A DNA stretch of 64,000 bases from an uncultured Allobosea sp. (GCF_945957345.1 NZ_CAMFKW010000011.1:1-64000), one strand, 5' to 3'; numbered from the stretch's first letter, positions 54,288 to 64,000 are shown. Translations and numbers: made by a program. Notes: generated from the sequence alone by a model not told the origin.

Positions 54288-55034
54288 TCAATCCCCGAGC
54301 GGCGCGCCCGATCCGCGGCGGATCAGGAAGATCACTGCGCCGGCGCTCATCAAGGCAAGGCAGAACCAGGTCAGCGCATAGACCAGATGCGTGTTGCGGA
54401 AGCTGACCTGGGTCATCCCGCCTTGCGGCAACGGCCCGGGCTCGGTAGCCGTATCAGCATCGACGAAATAGGGCGCGACCTCCCCCAATCCACGCGCTGA
54501 GGCAATCGCGGCGGTGTCGCGCGAGTACCAGCGGCCGGCTACGGGATCGTTGCTGCGCAGGAAGCCGCCGCCGGACTCGCTCAAGCGCAGCAGTCCGACC
54601 ACCTGCGTATTCGCCGCCCCTGTCGCTCGCCGTTCGTCCGCCCCGCGCCGGCCCTCCGGCACGAAACCGCGATTGACCAGAACGGTGAAACCGGCATCGC
54701 TGCGGAATGGCGCCATGACCCAGAAACCGGGCCCGCGCTCGGTGACGGCCAGGGTCAGCGTCGCCGGCACATCGAGGTAGCGGCCCCGAAAGGCGACGCG
54801 ACGGTATTCGTCGGTGGCTACCCCAATACCGCTCCACGCATCCGGCCCCGGCGCCGCGACGGGCTCAGCATGGATGCGTGCCTCGACGCGGGCGATCAGG
54901 TCGAGCTTCCAGCTCCGCCGCTCGATCTGCCAGATACCGAGCCCTGCGAAGACCAGCGTGAAGAGACAAAGTGCGACGACAAAAAAGAACCGGGCAAAGC
55001 CGCCGCCTTTGCGCGCGCCCGCATCGACCGGCAT
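54288..55034 (-). CDS. SURF1-family oxidase assembly protein
   Basis: A 248-residue inner-membrane protein with two helices, near the N-terminus (FFFVVALCLFTLVFAGLGIWQIERR) and the C-terminus (YALTWFCLALMSAGAVIFLI). The SURF1 signature GIWQIERRSWK and the later VLVNRGFVPEGRR are present. SURF1 helps insert heme into terminal oxidases. It lies ten bases after cyoD and is the last gene of the oxidase operon. Confidence 0.94.
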   Translation of the reverse strand: MPVDAGARKGGGFARFFFVVALCLFTLVFAGLGIWQIERRSWKLDLIARVEARIHAEPVAAPGPDAWSGIGVATDEYRRVAFRGRYLDVPATLTLAVTERGPGFWVMAPFRSDAGFTVLVNRGFVPEGRRGADERRATGAANTQVVGLLRLSESGGGFLRSNDPVAGRWYSRDTAAIASARGLGEVAPYFVDADTATEPGPLPQGGMTQVSFRNTHLVYALTWFCLALMSAGAVIFLIRRGSGAPLGD

Positions 55035-55044
55035 CGCCCTGGCC

Positions 55045-55404
55045 TTACATCCGATGCATGTCCGGCATCATGTTCGTGTTGAGATGGTACATCACCCAGA
55101 GCGAGCCGGAGAGCACGATCACCACGATCACGATGGTGAAGATCAGGCCCATCATGTTCCAGCCGCCTTCCGAGCGGCCGTTCATGTGCAGGAAATAGAC
55201 CATGTGGACGACGATCTGCACGGCGGCGAAGCCCATAATCACGATCGCCGTCAGCGTCGCGTTCCCCAGCACGTCGTTCATGACGAGCCAGAACGGGATC
55301 GCGGTCAGGACGACCGAAAGCAGGAAGCCGGTGACGTAGCCGCGCAGGCTGCCATGCGGCGCATGATCGTCGTGAATGTCGGCGTGGTCGTTGGGACCGC
55401 TCAT
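55045..55404 (-). CDS. cyoD: Cytochrome o ubiquinol oxidase subunit IV
   Basis: A 119-residue inner-membrane protein with three helices: [43 protein letters not shown] and [21 protein letters not shown]. This matches CyoD, which stabilises the bo3 oxidase. Its start shares four bases with the cyoC stop (ATGA). Its His-rich N-terminal tail is also usual. Confidence 0.94.
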   Translation of the reverse strand: MSGPNDHADIHDDHAPHGSLRGYVTGFLLSVVLTAIPFWLVMNDVLGNATLTAIVIMGFAAVQIVVHMVYFLHMNGRSEGGWNMMGLIFTIVIVVIVLSGSLWVMYHLNTNMMPDMHRM

Positions 55405-56033
55405 TTCAGCACGCCCATCAGGTAGACGAAGGTGAAGACGCCGATCCAGACGACGTCGAGGAAGTGCCAGAACATCGAGAGACACAGGAGGCGCCGGCGA
55501 TTGGCCTCGATCAGCCCGCGCCTGGAGACCTGCACCATCAGCACGGTCAGCCAGATCAGGCCGAAGGTGACGTGTAGACCATGCGTGCCGACCAGCGTGA
55601 AGAAGGAGGACAGGAAGGCGCTGCGCATCGGCGTCGCGCCCTCGTGGATGAGATGCGCAAACTCGTAGAGCTCGATCCCGAGGAAGGCGAGGCCGAACAG
55701 CGCGGTGACGGCGAGCCAGGCCTGCATGGCCGCCTGCCGGCCCTTGTCCATCGCCAGCATGGCGAAGCCATAGGTGATCGAGGAGAACAGCAGCATGGCC
55801 GTGTTGACCGCGACCAGCTTGAGGTCGAACAGGTCCGCGCCCGACGGCCCGGCGGCATAGTTGCGCCCGAGCACGCCATAGGTCGCGAAGAGGACTGCAA
55901 AGACCAGGCAGTCGCTCATCAGGTAGAGCCAGAAGCCGAGCATGGTCGAGCCGCCGGAATGGGCGTGCTCGTCCTCGGTCACATAAAAGGCCGGGACGCC
56001 CGCGGCCTGCGCCTGTGCTTTCGCTTTGGCCAT
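55401..56033 (-). CDS. cyoC: Cytochrome o ubiquinol oxidase subunit III
   Basis: A 210-residue five-helix membrane protein of the COX3 family. Conserved parts include [25 protein letters not shown] near residue 30, [32 protein letters not shown] and the final [21 protein letters not shown]. An ATG at 56033 is preferred to a GTG one codon earlier. It lies nine bases after cyoB. Confidence 0.95.
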   Translation of the reverse strand: MAKAKAQAQAAGVPAFYVTEDEHAHSGGSTMLGFWLYLMSDCLVFAVLFATYGVLGRNYAAGPSGADLFDLKLVAVNTAMLLFSSITYGFAMLAMDKGRQAAMQAWLAVTALFGLAFLGIELYEFAHLIHEGATPMRSAFLSSFFTLVGTHGLHVTFGLIWLTVLMVQVSRRGLIEANRRRLLCLSMFWHFLDVVWIGVFTFVYLMGVLK

Positions 56034-56042
56034 CACCGCCCC

Positions 56043-58043
56043 TCAGGCCCTGCCGAGCAATTGGCTGCGCGAATCCTCTTCGCGCAGGACTGCTTCCGCC
56101 GGAATGTGGAAATCCCGGTCGTAGTTGAAGCTATGGATGACCACTGTCGCGATCACACCGACGAAGCTCAGCGCCGCCAGCCACCAGATGTACCAGATCA
56201 GGGCGAAACCGCCGACCGTCGCAAGCGCCGCGATGATCACGCCGGCCCCCGTGTTCCGGGGCATATGGATCGGCTTGAAGCCGCCGAGCGGGCGCCGGTA
56301 GCCGCGCTTTTTCATGTCGGCCCAGGCGTCGAGGTCATGCACGATCGGCGTGAACGCGAAATTATAGGCCGGCGGCGGCGAGGAGGTCGACCATTCCAGC
56401 GTACGCCCGTCCCACGGATCGCCGGTCGTGTCGCGGAGCTGCTCGCGCCTGACGATGCTGACGGCGATCTGGATGATGAAGCAGAGGATGCCAAGCGCGA
56501 TCAGCACGGCGCCGATCGCCGCGATCACGAACCAGATCTGCAGCGACGGGTCCTCGAAGCGGCTCAAGCGCCGCGTCACGCCCATCAGGCCGAGCACATA
56601 GAGCGGCATGAAGGCGACGTAGAAGCCGATCACCCAGAACCAGAACGAGAGCAGGCCCCAGAACCGGTCGAGCTTGAAGCCGAAGGCCTTCGGGAACCAG
56701 TAGGCGATGCCGGCGAAGACGCCGAAGACCACGCCGCCGATGATGACGTTGTGGAAATGGGCGATCAGGAACAGGCTGTTATGCAGCACGAAATCGGCCG
56801 GCGGCACCGCCAGCATCACGCCGGTCATGCCGCCGATGACGAAGGTCAGCATGAACGCCACGAGCCACATCATCGGCAGCTCGAAGCGGATGCGGCCGCG
56901 ATACATCGTGAACAGCCAGTTGAAGATCTTCGCGCCCGTCGGGATCGAGATGATCATCGTCGTGATGCCGAAGAACGAGTTCACGCTGGCGCCAGAGCCC
57001 ATCGTGAAGAAGTGGTGCAGCCAGACCAGGTAGGACAGGATGGTGATGACCACCGTCGCATAGACCATTGAGGCATAGCCGAAGAGGCGCTTGCCGCAGA
57101 AGGTCGAGGCCACCTCGGAATAGACCCCGAAGATTGGCAGGATCAGGATGTAGACTTCCGGGTGGCCCCAGATCCAGATCAGGTTCACGTACATCATCGG
57201 ATTGCCGCCGAGATCGTTCGTGAAGAAATTGGTGCCGACATAGCGGTCGAGCGTCAAAAGCGCGAGCGTCGCCGCCAGGATTGGGAAGGTTGCGACGATC
57301 AGCACGTTGGTGCACAGCGCGGTCCAGGTGAAGACCGGCATCCGCATCATCTCCATGCCCGGCGCCCGCATCTTCACGATGGTCGCGATCAGGTTGACGC
57401 CCGATAATGTCGTGCCCACGCCTGCGATCTGGAGCGCCCATAGGTAATAGTCCATGCCCACACCGGGCGAGTAGGCAGCCCCTGAGAGCGGCGGATAGGC
57501 GAGCCAGCCGACCTTGGCGAATTCGCCGATGAACAGCGACATCATCACCAGAACGGCGCCGCTCACCGTCATCCAGAACGAGAAATTGTTGAGGAAGGGG
57601 AAGGAGACGTCGCGGGCGCCGATCTGCAGCGGCACGACATAGTTCATCAGGCCAGTGACGAAGGGCATCGCCACGAAGAAGATCATGATCACGCCGTGGG
57701 CTGTGAAGATCTGGTCGTAATGGTGCGGTGGCAGGTAGCCTTCGTTGCCGGCAAAGGCGATCGCCTGTTGGCCGCGCATCATCAGCGCGTCGGCGAAACC
57801 GCGCAGCAGCATGATGACGCCGAGGATCATGTACATGATCCCGATCTTCTTGTGGTCCACGCTGGTGAACCACTCGTGCCAGAGATAGCCCCAGAGCTTG
57901 TAGCGGGTGACCAGCGCGATGAGCGCGAGGCCGCCGAGCGCGACCGCCGCGAAAGTGCCGATCAGGATCGGCTCGTGATAGGGGATCGCCTCGAGGGTGA
58001 AGCGCCCGAAGATCAGCTTCCACCAGTCGGGATAGGAGGTCAT
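56043..58043 (-). CDS. cyoB: Cytochrome o ubiquinol oxidase subunit I
   Basis: A 666-residue heme-copper oxidase subunit with about 15 helices, the catalytic core that reduces oxygen with electrons from ubiquinol and pumps protons. The low-spin heme region is [17 protein letters not shown], the copper-tyrosine loop is [15 protein letters not shown], and WLHHFFTMG holds further copper His ligands. HFHNVIIGG carries the heme ligands. GGAGG precedes the start. The E-R-rich C-terminus is ordinary. Confidence 0.97.
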   Translation of the reverse strand: MTSYPDWWKLIFGRFTLEAIPYHEPILIGTFAAVALGGLALIALVTRYKLWGYLWHEWFTSVDHKKIGIMYMILGVIMLLRGFADALMMRGQQAIAFAGNEGYLPPHHYDQIFTAHGVIMIFFVAMPFVTGLMNYVVPLQIGARDVSFPFLNNFSFWMTVSGAVLVMMSLFIGEFAKVGWLAYPPLSGAAYSPGVGMDYYLWALQIAGVGTTLSGVNLIATIVKMRAPGMEMMRMPVFTWTALCTNVLIVATFPILAATLALLTLDRYVGTNFFTNDLGGNPMMYVNLIWIWGHPEVYILILPIFGVYSEVASTFCGKRLFGYASMVYATVVITILSYLVWLHHFFTMGSGASVNSFFGITTMIISIPTGAKIFNWLFTMYRGRIRFELPMMWLVAFMLTFVIGGMTGVMLAVPPADFVLHNSLFLIAHFHNVIIGGVVFGVFAGIAYWFPKAFGFKLDRFWGLLSFWFWVIGFYVAFMPLYVLGLMGVTRRLSRFEDPSLQIWFVIAAIGAVLIALGILCFIIQIAVSIVRREQLRDTTGDPWDGRTLEWSTSSPPPAYNFAFTPIVHDLDAWADMKKRGYRRPLGGFKPIHMPRNTGAGVIIAALATVGGFALIWYIWWLAALSFVGVIATVVIHSFNYDRDFHIPAEAVLREEDSRSQLLGRA

Positions 58044-58055
58044 CGCTCACTCGCC

Positions 58056-59159
58056 TCAGTTGGCGACCCGGGCGGAGACGCCCGCGGTGCCGTAGACGTC
58101 GGTCGGCGTGCAGATCGCCGTCACGAAGGGGCGCGGCGGCATCGGCTGCCCGCCCCGGCGCACGCTCTTGTCGTATTCGAGCTGCGCGACGATATGGATG
58201 CCCTCCTTGCCGCCCCCGCCCTTGGCATCCAGCGCCATCATGTCGCGCGTGCACATCTTGGCGCGGTCGACGCACATGTTGAGCACGGCGCTGAAGAGAT
58301 CGGACGGGATGTCGCGGAAATAGCGGACCGCCTCGCGCTCGCTCGGCTTCTCCAGCACGAGATATTCCTCGCGCCCGAGCGTGCTGCCGTTGCGGATCGC
58401 GCCCTGCACCCAATCGCCGAAAGCCTTGTCATCGACGCCGCGGAAGCGGAAACGCATCTCGGAGAAGCCGGCGCCGCTGTAATTGGCGGAGAAGCCCTCG
58501 AACTCGCCGGCATGGTTGATCACGGCGTTGAGCTTCGCCTGCATGCCCGGCATCGCGTAGATCTGGCCGGCGAGCGCCGGGATGAAGAGCGAATTCATCA
58601 CCGAGGACGAGGTGATGCGGAATTCGATCGGCTGGTCGACCGGCGCGACGACTTCGTTCAGCGAGGCGATGCCCTGCGCCGGATAGAGGAACAGCCATTT
58701 CCAGTCGAGCGCGACGACCTGGATGACGAGCGGCTCCTTGCGGACGCCGTTGCCGCCAGCCTTCGCCTCGACCACCGGCTTGCCGGCGGCGATACGGTTG
58801 AGCGGGCGATAGGGGTCGAGCAGATGCGTGCCCATCCAGGTCATGGCACCGATCACGACGATGATGAGCAGCGGCACCGACCAGATCACCACCTCCAGCG
58901 GCAGCGAATGGTTCCAGTCCGGATCGTAGCTGGCCTTGGCCGAGGCCCGGTAGCGCCAGGCGAAGAAGATCGTCAGCGCCATCACCGGCACGATGATCAG
59001 CAGCATCAGCCCGGTGGAGGCGAGCAGCAGGTTGCGTTGCTGCAGCGCAACATCGCCGGATGGACCCAACAGCACCATCTGACAGCCGCCGAGCAGCGCG
59101 AAGAGCGGCAGAACCGCTAAAAAACGAAAGATCCGCAAGAGACTCGAGACCTCCCTCAT
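58056..59159 (-). CDS. cyoA: Cytochrome o ubiquinol oxidase subunit II
   Basis: A 367-residue lipoprotein subunit. The signal ends at LFALLGGC (lipobox LGGC, Cys at residue 26), followed by two helices (GLMLLIIVPVMALTIFFAW and VVIWSVPLLIIVVIGAMTW). A periplasmic cupredoxin-like domain carries VVALDWKWLFLYP. It lacks the CuA ligands, as expected for a quinol oxidase. The start at 59159 is chosen because it begins the signal peptide; the frame extends upstream to 59345 without family match. It leads cyoABCD-SURF1; cyoE is absent from the window. Confidence 0.95.
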   Translation of the reverse strand: MREVSSLLRIFRFLAVLPLFALLGGCQMVLLGPSGDVALQQRNLLLASTGLMLLIIVPVMALTIFFAWRYRASAKASYDPDWNHSLPLEVVIWSVPLLIIVVIGAMTWMGTHLLDPYRPLNRIAAGKPVVEAKAGGNGVRKEPLVIQVVALDWKWLFLYPAQGIASLNEVVAPVDQPIEFRITSSSVMNSLFIPALAGQIYAMPGMQAKLNAVINHAGEFEGFSANYSGAGFSEMRFRFRGVDDKAFGDWVQGAIRNGSTLGREEYLVLEKPSEREAVRYFRDIPSDLFSAVLNMCVDRAKMCTRDMMALDAKGGGGKEGIHIVAQLEYDKSVRRGGQPMPPRPFVTAICTPTDVYGTAGVSARVAN

Positions 59160-59321
59160 CCGGGACTGCCGTTCTCTATTCCCATTCTTTCGCACCGCAC
59201 ATAAGACAATCTGTCTCATTGCGATGGTTTGACGGGTGGCTTCTATCCACCGTATCCATTTGTATGAGGTGCGGGCAAGCCCGGTTCTGCCGAGCTGCCT
59301 CCCAACGAGGAATTCGCGGTC

Positions 59322-60647
59322 ATGAGCGCTGACGCGGCGAGCCATTCATCGAGACATCCGGCGGACGAGCACGGCCGCGACCATGTGTCCCCGGCCGATA
59401 TCGCGCTCGGCGTCATCATCGGCCGGACCTCGGAATATTTCGACTTCTTCGTCTTCGGCCTGGGCTGCGTCCTGGTCTTCCCCGAGCTGGTCTTCCCCTT
59501 CGCCGACCGGCTCACCGGGACGCTCTATTCGTTCGGCATCTTCGCACTGGCCTTCATCACCCGGCCGATCGGCTCGGTGCTGTTCTTCGCCATCGACCGC
59601 CAGTATGGCCGCGCGACCAAGCTCACCGCCGCGCTCTTCCTGCTCGGCGGCTCGACAGCGGGCGTCGCCTTCCTGCCGGGCTATGCGACGCTCGGCATCT
59701 GGTCGATCGTCATCCTCGCCGGCTTCCGCCTGCTGCAGGGCATCGCGCTCGGCGGCGCCTGGGACGGCCTGTCCTCTCTGCTCGCCCTCAATGCCCCGCC
59801 GAACCGCCGCGGCTGGTATGCGATGCTGCCGCAGCTCGGCGCGCCGTTCGGCTTCATCCTCGCGGCCGGGCTCTTCGCCTATTTCGAGGGCGCGCTCTCG
59901 AAGCGCGATTTTCTCGACTGGGGCTGGCGCTATCCGTTCTTCGTGGCGCTCACCATCAATGTCGTCGCGCTCTTCGCCCGCCTGCGCATGGTCGCGACCC
60001 AGGAATTCGCCCAGTTGATGGAGACCCGAGAATTGATGCCGGTCTCGATCTTCGAGCTGATCCGCGTCCATGGCCGCACGCTCGTGCTCGGCGCCTTCGT
60101 GCCATTGGCGAGCTTCGCGCTCTTCCACCTCGTCACCATCTTCCCGGTCAGCTGGATCAATCTCTTCACCGACCGCTCGGTCTCCGAGTTCCTGCTGGTT
60201 CAGGGCGCGGGCGGGGTGGTCGGCGCGGGCGCGATCGTCACCTCCGGCCTGATCGCCGACCAGATCGGCCGCCGCAACACGCTGCTGCTCTCGGGCGCGA
60301 TGATCGCGCTGTTCAGCCTCTCGAGCATCGTCGCGCCGCTGCTCTTCGGCGATAGCCTCGCCGGCCAGACGATCTACGTCATCATCGGCTTCGGCCTGCT
60401 CGGCCTCGCCTATGGCCAGGCCGCCGGTGCCGTCGCCTCCAGCTTCAAGCCGCAATACCGCTATACCGGCGCGGCCCTGACCTCGGACTTCGCCTGGCTG
60501 ATCGGCGCCGGCTTCGCCCCGCTGGTGGCGCTGACGCTGTCGAGCACTTTCGGCCTCGCCTGGGTCGGGCTCTACCTGCTCTCCGGTGCACTCTGCACGC
60601 TGGCGGCCTTGTGGATCGATCGGCGATTGGAAGCGCGCTACGAATAG
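59322..60647 (+). CDS. MFS transporter (metabolite:H+ symporter type)
   Basis: A 441-residue 12-helix secondary transporter, probably of the MHS group. Visible are GRTSEYFDFFVFGLG in the first helix, the loop 2-3 region FFAIDRQYGRATKL, and GFRLLQGIALGGAWDGLSSLLA in helices 4-5. LIADQIGRRNTLLLSG is the second-half loop. Relatives bring in organic acids, osmolytes or sialic-like compounds; the substrate is unknown. It is divergent from cyoA, with a small palindrome (AGACAATCTGTCT) in the spacer. Confidence 0.9.
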   Translation: MSADAASHSSRHPADEHGRDHVSPADIALGVIIGRTSEYFDFFVFGLGCVLVFPELVFPFADRLTGTLYSFGIFALAFITRPIGSVLFFAIDRQYGRATKLTAALFLLGGSTAGVAFLPGYATLGIWSIVILAGFRLLQGIALGGAWDGLSSLLALNAPPNRRGWYAMLPQLGAPFGFILAAGLFAYFEGALSKRDFLDWGWRYPFFVALTINVVALFARLRMVATQEFAQLMETRELMPVSIFELIRVHGRTLVLGAFVPLASFALFHLVTIFPVSWINLFTDRSVSEFLLVQGAGGVVGAGAIVTSGLIADQIGRRNTLLLSGAMIALFSLSSIVAPLLFGDSLAGQTIYVIIGFGLLGLAYGQAAGAVASSFKPQYRYTGAALTSDFAWLIGAGFAPLVALTLSSTFGLAWVGLYLLSGALCTLAALWIDRRLEARYE

Positions 60648-60662
60648 CGCGCCCCGCCCGCC

Positions 60663-61460
60663 TCAACGCTGCCGATAGAGGAAACGGTCCGGCTGGACCG
60701 GCTCCTCGCGCAAGCCCATGCGCTGCACCCGGTAGAGATGCTTGGTGAAGGCCAGGGCATCGGCTCGCGACAATTCGCGGCCGCGATAATAGGCCTCCAT
60801 CTCGACGCGCACGGCTTCCGGCGGATGCCGCGCGATCTTGCCGGCGACCTCGCGCGCCGTCGTCATCAGCGCATCCGGCGCGACGACCTTGTTGACGAGC
60901 CGGTGCGACAGGGCTTCCTCCGCCTCCATCGGCTCGCCGGTCAGGAGCATCCACATCGCGACCGTATGCGGCAATTGCAGGCCGAGCCGCGAGGTGCCCC
61001 CCGCGCCGCCCATGCCATAGGCGACCTCGGGGAAGCCGAATTTCGCATTGGTCGAGGCTATCCGGATATCGGTCAGCGAGAGCAGGTAGATCATGCCCTG
61101 CCCCAGGCACCAGCCATTGACCGCGCCGATGATCGGCTTGAAGCGCTCCAGCGCGAGCACGTCACGCGACCAGGAAAAATCATGTGGCGTCTCGCCCTCG
61201 CCGTTATGCGGCCAGAGATGGTCGGCGAGCTCGTCGCGTGCGGTGGCGCCGCGCTTGTAGCTGGTCTTGATGTCGTCTCCGGCGCAGAAGCCGCGCTCGC
61301 CCGCCCCGGTCAGGATGCCGCAGCGGATCGAGGTATCCGCCAGAAAGTCCTTGAGCGCGAGGAAGAGCTCCTTGTGGATGGCGGGATTGGTCGGATTCAC
61401 CGACCCGTTCTCGATGGTGAAGACGGCGATGTCGCCATCCTTCTCGTAGCGAAGCGGCAA
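60663..61460 (-). CDS. Enoyl-CoA hydratase/isomerase family protein
   Basis: A 265-residue crotonase-fold enzyme. The oxyanion region is RGFCAGDDI (near residue 57), and a second segment FPEVAYGMGGAGGTSRL aligns with the place of a catalytic Glu, though here it reads GG. GLNGWC-like NGWCLGQGMIYLL shapes the CoA pocket. It probably hydrates, dehydrates or isomerises an acyl-CoA made by the ligase encoded 42 bases upstream on the same strand. Confidence 0.9.
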   Translation of the reverse strand: MPLRYEKDGDIAVFTIENGSVNPTNPAIHKELFLALKDFLADTSIRCGILTGAGERGFCAGDDIKTSYKRGATARDELADHLWPHNGEGETPHDFSWSRDVLALERFKPIIGAVNGWCLGQGMIYLLSLTDIRIASTNAKFGFPEVAYGMGGAGGTSRLGLQLPHTVAMWMLLTGEPMEAEEALSHRLVNKVVAPDALMTTAREVAGKIARHPPEAVRVEMEAYYRGRELSRADALAFTKHLYRVQRMGLREEPVQPDRFLYRQR

Positions 61461-61502
61461 GGCGGTTCTCCTTCGGCGCGGATATCTCGAAACGGAAGCG
61501 GT

Positions 61503-63119
61503 TCAGCCGGCGAGCCAGCCACGGGACAGCCGGTCATAGGCCCCGGCGCGCAGATCCTCGCGCTCGGCGACGATGACGTGCTTGGCGACCTTCTCGGACG
61601 GGGTTTTCGGCAGGCTCACGCGGAATTCGAGGAAGCGCGGCACCTTGAACGGGGCGAGATGCGCGCTGCAATGCGCGAAGAAGCCGTCGACATCGAAGGC
61701 ATCGGCCGCGACGCCCGGCTTCAGCACGATGCAGGCCTTCACCTCCTGCCCGCGGTCGATATCGGGGACGGGGATAGCGGCGACTTCGAGGATATCCTGC
61801 CAGCCGAGCATCACCGCCTCGACCTCGCGTGCGGCGATGTTCTCACCCGAGCGGCGGATCATGTCCTTGATCCGCCCGACGATATAATGGAAGCCGCGCT
61901 CATCGCGCCGGAACAGGTCGCCGGTGCGGAACCAGCCGCCCTCACGGAAACTGTCGGCGTTGGCTTCGGGCTTGTTCCAGTAACCCTGCAGGATGCCGGG
62001 GCCGCGAATCCACAATTCGCCGATCTCGCCAGCCGAGACTTCGTTGCCGTCCTCGTCGCGGATCGTCGCCTCGCGGAAGGGCGAGGCGATGCCGCAGGTG
62101 CCGGAGCCGACCATCGAGGTCGCGCCATAGGGCGTGAACAGGGCCGAGCCGACCTCGGTCATGCCGAAGCTCTCGCGCGCCACCACGTTGAAGCGCGCTT
62201 CCAGCTCGGCATGCATGTTCTTCCGCAGGCCGAAGACCGAGACCATCTTCAGCGGGATATCGCGATCATCCGGCCGCCGCGCCTGCTTTAGGACGATCTG
62301 CGGGAAGATGCAGTATTCGATGCCGTAGCGCCGGACCCAGTCGAGGAAGTTCGTACCCGAGGCCTTGGCCGCGACGAAGAGCGTGCCCTTCAGGCGCATC
62401 GCCATCAGCAGCAGCCATTGCGGGTCCATGTAGTAGAAGGGCTGAGCCGCGATGACATGCTTGACGATGCCGTTGGCGCGCATCGCCGCGACCCGGCCCA
62501 GCGTCAGCCAGTAGCGATGGCTGAGCATGCAGCCCTTGGGAAAGCCGGTCGTGCCCGAGGTGTACTGGATGTTGATGAGGTCATCGAGTTCGGGCTCCCG
62601 TGCCGGCACGAAACCGGCGGCCGGCGTCGCGGCCAGTGCTTCCCAGTCGCCCTCGCCCCCGACGACGATCGGCTTGGCGAAAGCCGCGAGGTCCCTGACC
62701 TCGGGCGCCTCCCCGATCTCGGCAAGCAGGCCGGCCTCGATCACGATCGCCCCGGCGCCACTATCGCTCACTACATAGGCGACCTCGCGCGGGGTGTAGC
62801 GGACATTGACCGGCACCATGATCGCGCCGATCCGCGCCAGCGCCAGCCAGGTCAGCGGAAAGGCCGGAATGTTCGGCAGCATCACGCCGACGCGGTCACC
62901 GAAGCCGATGCCGCGCGCCGCCAGCCCCGCCGCGAGCGAGCGCGTCTTCTCGGCAAGCTCGCGATAGCTGATGATGATGCCGGCCTCGAAGAAATTCGCT
63001 GCCGGGGCATCGCCCATCTCGGCGGCGCAAGCCTCGATGAAGGCCGCGAGATTGCGCGGGAACGGCTCGGCCTCGATCAGCGCGCGCAAATCAGCGGCTT
63101 CCTGCAATTCCCTATCCAT
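61503..63119 (-). CDS. AMP-dependent acyl-CoA ligase (crotonobetaine/carnitine type)
   Basis: A 538-residue adenylating enzyme. The P-loop motif YTSGTTGFPKGCMLSH, the A5 motif SFGMTEVGSA, the A7 motif WFRTGDLFRRDE and the core YIVGRIKDMIRRSGENIAA are all present, with the C-terminal TPSEKVAKH holding the catalytic Lys. By motif pattern it resembles CaiC and other medium-chain or carnitine-type ligases. It overlaps the downstream permease gene by eight bases, which ties it to the transporter. Confidence 0.92.
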   Translation of the reverse strand: MDRELQEAADLRALIEAEPFPRNLAAFIEACAAEMGDAPAANFFEAGIIISYRELAEKTRSLAAGLAARGIGFGDRVGVMLPNIPAFPLTWLALARIGAIMVPVNVRYTPREVAYVVSDSGAGAIVIEAGLLAEIGEAPEVRDLAAFAKPIVVGGEGDWEALAATPAAGFVPAREPELDDLINIQYTSGTTGFPKGCMLSHRYWLTLGRVAAMRANGIVKHVIAAQPFYYMDPQWLLLMAMRLKGTLFVAAKASGTNFLDWVRRYGIEYCIFPQIVLKQARRPDDRDIPLKMVSVFGLRKNMHAELEARFNVVARESFGMTEVGSALFTPYGATSMVGSGTCGIASPFREATIRDEDGNEVSAGEIGELWIRGPGILQGYWNKPEANADSFREGGWFRTGDLFRRDERGFHYIVGRIKDMIRRSGENIAAREVEAVMLGWQDILEVAAIPVPDIDRGQEVKACIVLKPGVAADAFDVDGFFAHCSAHLAPFKVPRFLEFRVSLPKTPSEKVAKHVIVAEREDLRAGAYDRLSRGWLAG

Positions 63120-63921
63120 CGGCCTGTTCCGTCCTGAGCCGGCGTAAGCCGGCGCTACGCGCGATTTCGGCGATACCGAGCCCGGCCATCGACATAGCCA
63201 CCATCACGCAGGCGGCGGCGGCGACGGTCGGGTCGAGCCTGAGATTGAGGTCGTTCCAGATCCGGAGCGGCAGGGTCTCGATCGCCCCGGAGACAAAGAG
63301 CGTGATGATCAGGTCATCGAAAGAGGCGAAGAAGGCGAACATCGCGCCGGCCAGGATCGCGGGCCTCAGCGCCGGCAGCGTCACCAGCAGGAAGCTCCGC
63401 CACGGGTCGGCGCCGAGCACGCGCGCCGCGCGCTCGATCGTCTCGTCGAGATTGCGCAGGGCGGCACTGACCACGACGATCACATAAGGCACGGCGACGA
63501 CCGTATGGGCGAGGACCAGCGTGGTCAGGCTCTCCAGCCATTTCAGCCGCGCGAACAGCATGAACATGCCGAGCGCGATGACGATTCCTGGCACGATCAG
63601 TGGCGCGATCGCGAGCCCATAGAGCAGTCCCGACCCCGGCAGGCGATGCCGCACGATCGCCAATGCGCTGGCCGTCCCGATCGCGACAGAGAGGATCGTT
63701 ACCAGCACGCCGATCTTGACGCTGAGCCAGAGCGCCCCGCTCCAGGAGGCATCGGTGAACAGTACGCGATACCAGCGCAGCGACCAGGCGCTCGGCGGGA
63801 AGCTCAGGATCTCCGACTCGTTGAAGGAGAGCGGGATCAGGAAGACCAGCGGGAACAGCAGGAAGAAGACGACCGCGCAGAACCAGAGAGCGAGCGCGAT
63901 GCGAACGACACGGGGGCTCAT
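63112..63921 (-). CDS. ABC transporter permease (PotC type)
   Basis: A 269-residue six-helix permease of the spermidine/putrescine/2-aminoethylphosphonate class. The first helix is WFCAVVFFLLFPLVFLIPLSF and the EAA loop is ETIERAARVLGADPWRSFLLVTLPAL (near residues 160-185). FASFDDLIITLFVSG is typical of PotC. Its start shares bases with the stop of the upstream permease (ATGA), and the ligase gene overlaps its end. Confidence 0.93.
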   Translation of the reverse strand: MSPRVVRIALALWFCAVVFFLLFPLVFLIPLSFNESEILSFPPSAWSLRWYRVLFTDASWSGALWLSVKIGVLVTILSVAIGTASALAIVRHRLPGSGLLYGLAIAPLIVPGIVIALGMFMLFARLKWLESLTTLVLAHTVVAVPYVIVVVSAALRNLDETIERAARVLGADPWRSFLLVTLPALRPAILAGAMFAFFASFDDLIITLFVSGAIETLPLRIWNDLNLRLDPTVAAAACVMVAMSMAGLGIAEIARSAGLRRLRTEQADG

Positions 63922-64000
63922 CGGTCGCCCCCATAGAGATTGCGCTCCGGCACCAGCCAGCGCAGCAGCGCGACCGCGGCGATCGTCGTCGCCAGCAGCA
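63918..64000 (-). CDS. ABC transporter permease, C-terminal end, cut by window edge
   Basis: Only the last 27 codons are in the window: LLATTIAAVALLRWLVPERN then LYGGDR and stop. The pattern is the final helix and tail of a PotB-type permease, the expected partner of the PotC-type gene that it overlaps (ATGA). The rest lies outside the window. Confidence 0.75.
   Translation of the reverse strand, partial: LLATTIAAVALLRWLVPERNLYGGDR

Noticed and set aside
59204-59216. Small palindrome AGACAATCTGTCT between cyoA and the MFS gene
   Set aside because: Only five-base arms; may be a regulator site for the divergent genes but could easily be chance.

Overview
The window is GC-rich, densely coding DNA with typical alphaproteobacterial content. 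It holds a GapR/DUF2312 nucleoid protein, a rhizobial-type porin, bacterial caspases, DUF1036 and DUF4399 proteins, a cyo ubiquinol oxidase operon with SURF1, and many ABC uptake systems. The gene set suggests a soil or plant-associated member of Hyphomicrobiales, perhaps close to Bosea. That placement is an inference from gene content, since there is no rRNA here. It looks like ordinary chromosome: no insertion sequences, CRISPR arrays or intact phage were seen, only a few gene remnants.

Left part (1-14512): a glutathione transferase fragment at the edge, a LysR regulator divergent from a nitroreductase, gapR, glycerate kinase, pyruvate kinase, a TPR protein, rpmJ and tRNA-Arg(ACG). Next comes an ECF sigma operon (Tat-exported metallophosphoesterase, cupredoxin, sigma factor, anti-sigma factor) behind a candidate self-activated promoter. 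A B12-binding radical SAM protein of the hopanoid-methylase type and a porin with an acidic segment follow.

Middle part (14838-42656): an envelope cluster (lipoprotein hydrolase, DUF1134-like protein, lipoprotein, small membrane protein, HlyD adaptor) and an RND efflux pair. A TetR gene then faces a catabolic set made of a cyclase, BKACE, SMP-30 lactonase and an orphan substrate-binding protein. A sugar-acid uptake locus follows, built on two divergent arms around a GntR regulator. It has two permeases, two paralogous binding proteins, an enolase-superfamily enzyme, an SDR and two conserved unknown proteins, but no ATPase. Next are an orphan amino-acid binding protein, an L,D-transpeptidase, a lipoprotein, a stretch of gene remnants (AraC and IalB pieces), an alpha/beta hydrolase and SelO.

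Right part (42760-64000): the most unusual locus is 43620-49892. A pseudo-caspase fused to a SUMF1 domain, whose expected catalytic Cys is Gly, lies beside two DUF4399 proteins carrying four His-rich domains. These diverge from an intact caspase and an OmpA-like protein, and all five look exported. Then follow a 4-hydroxyproline catabolic operon with palindromic operator candidates, the convergent cyoABCD-SURF1 operon, an MHS-type transporter, and a cluster with enoyl-CoA hydratase, acyl-CoA ligase and polyamine-type ABC permeases that runs off the right edge.
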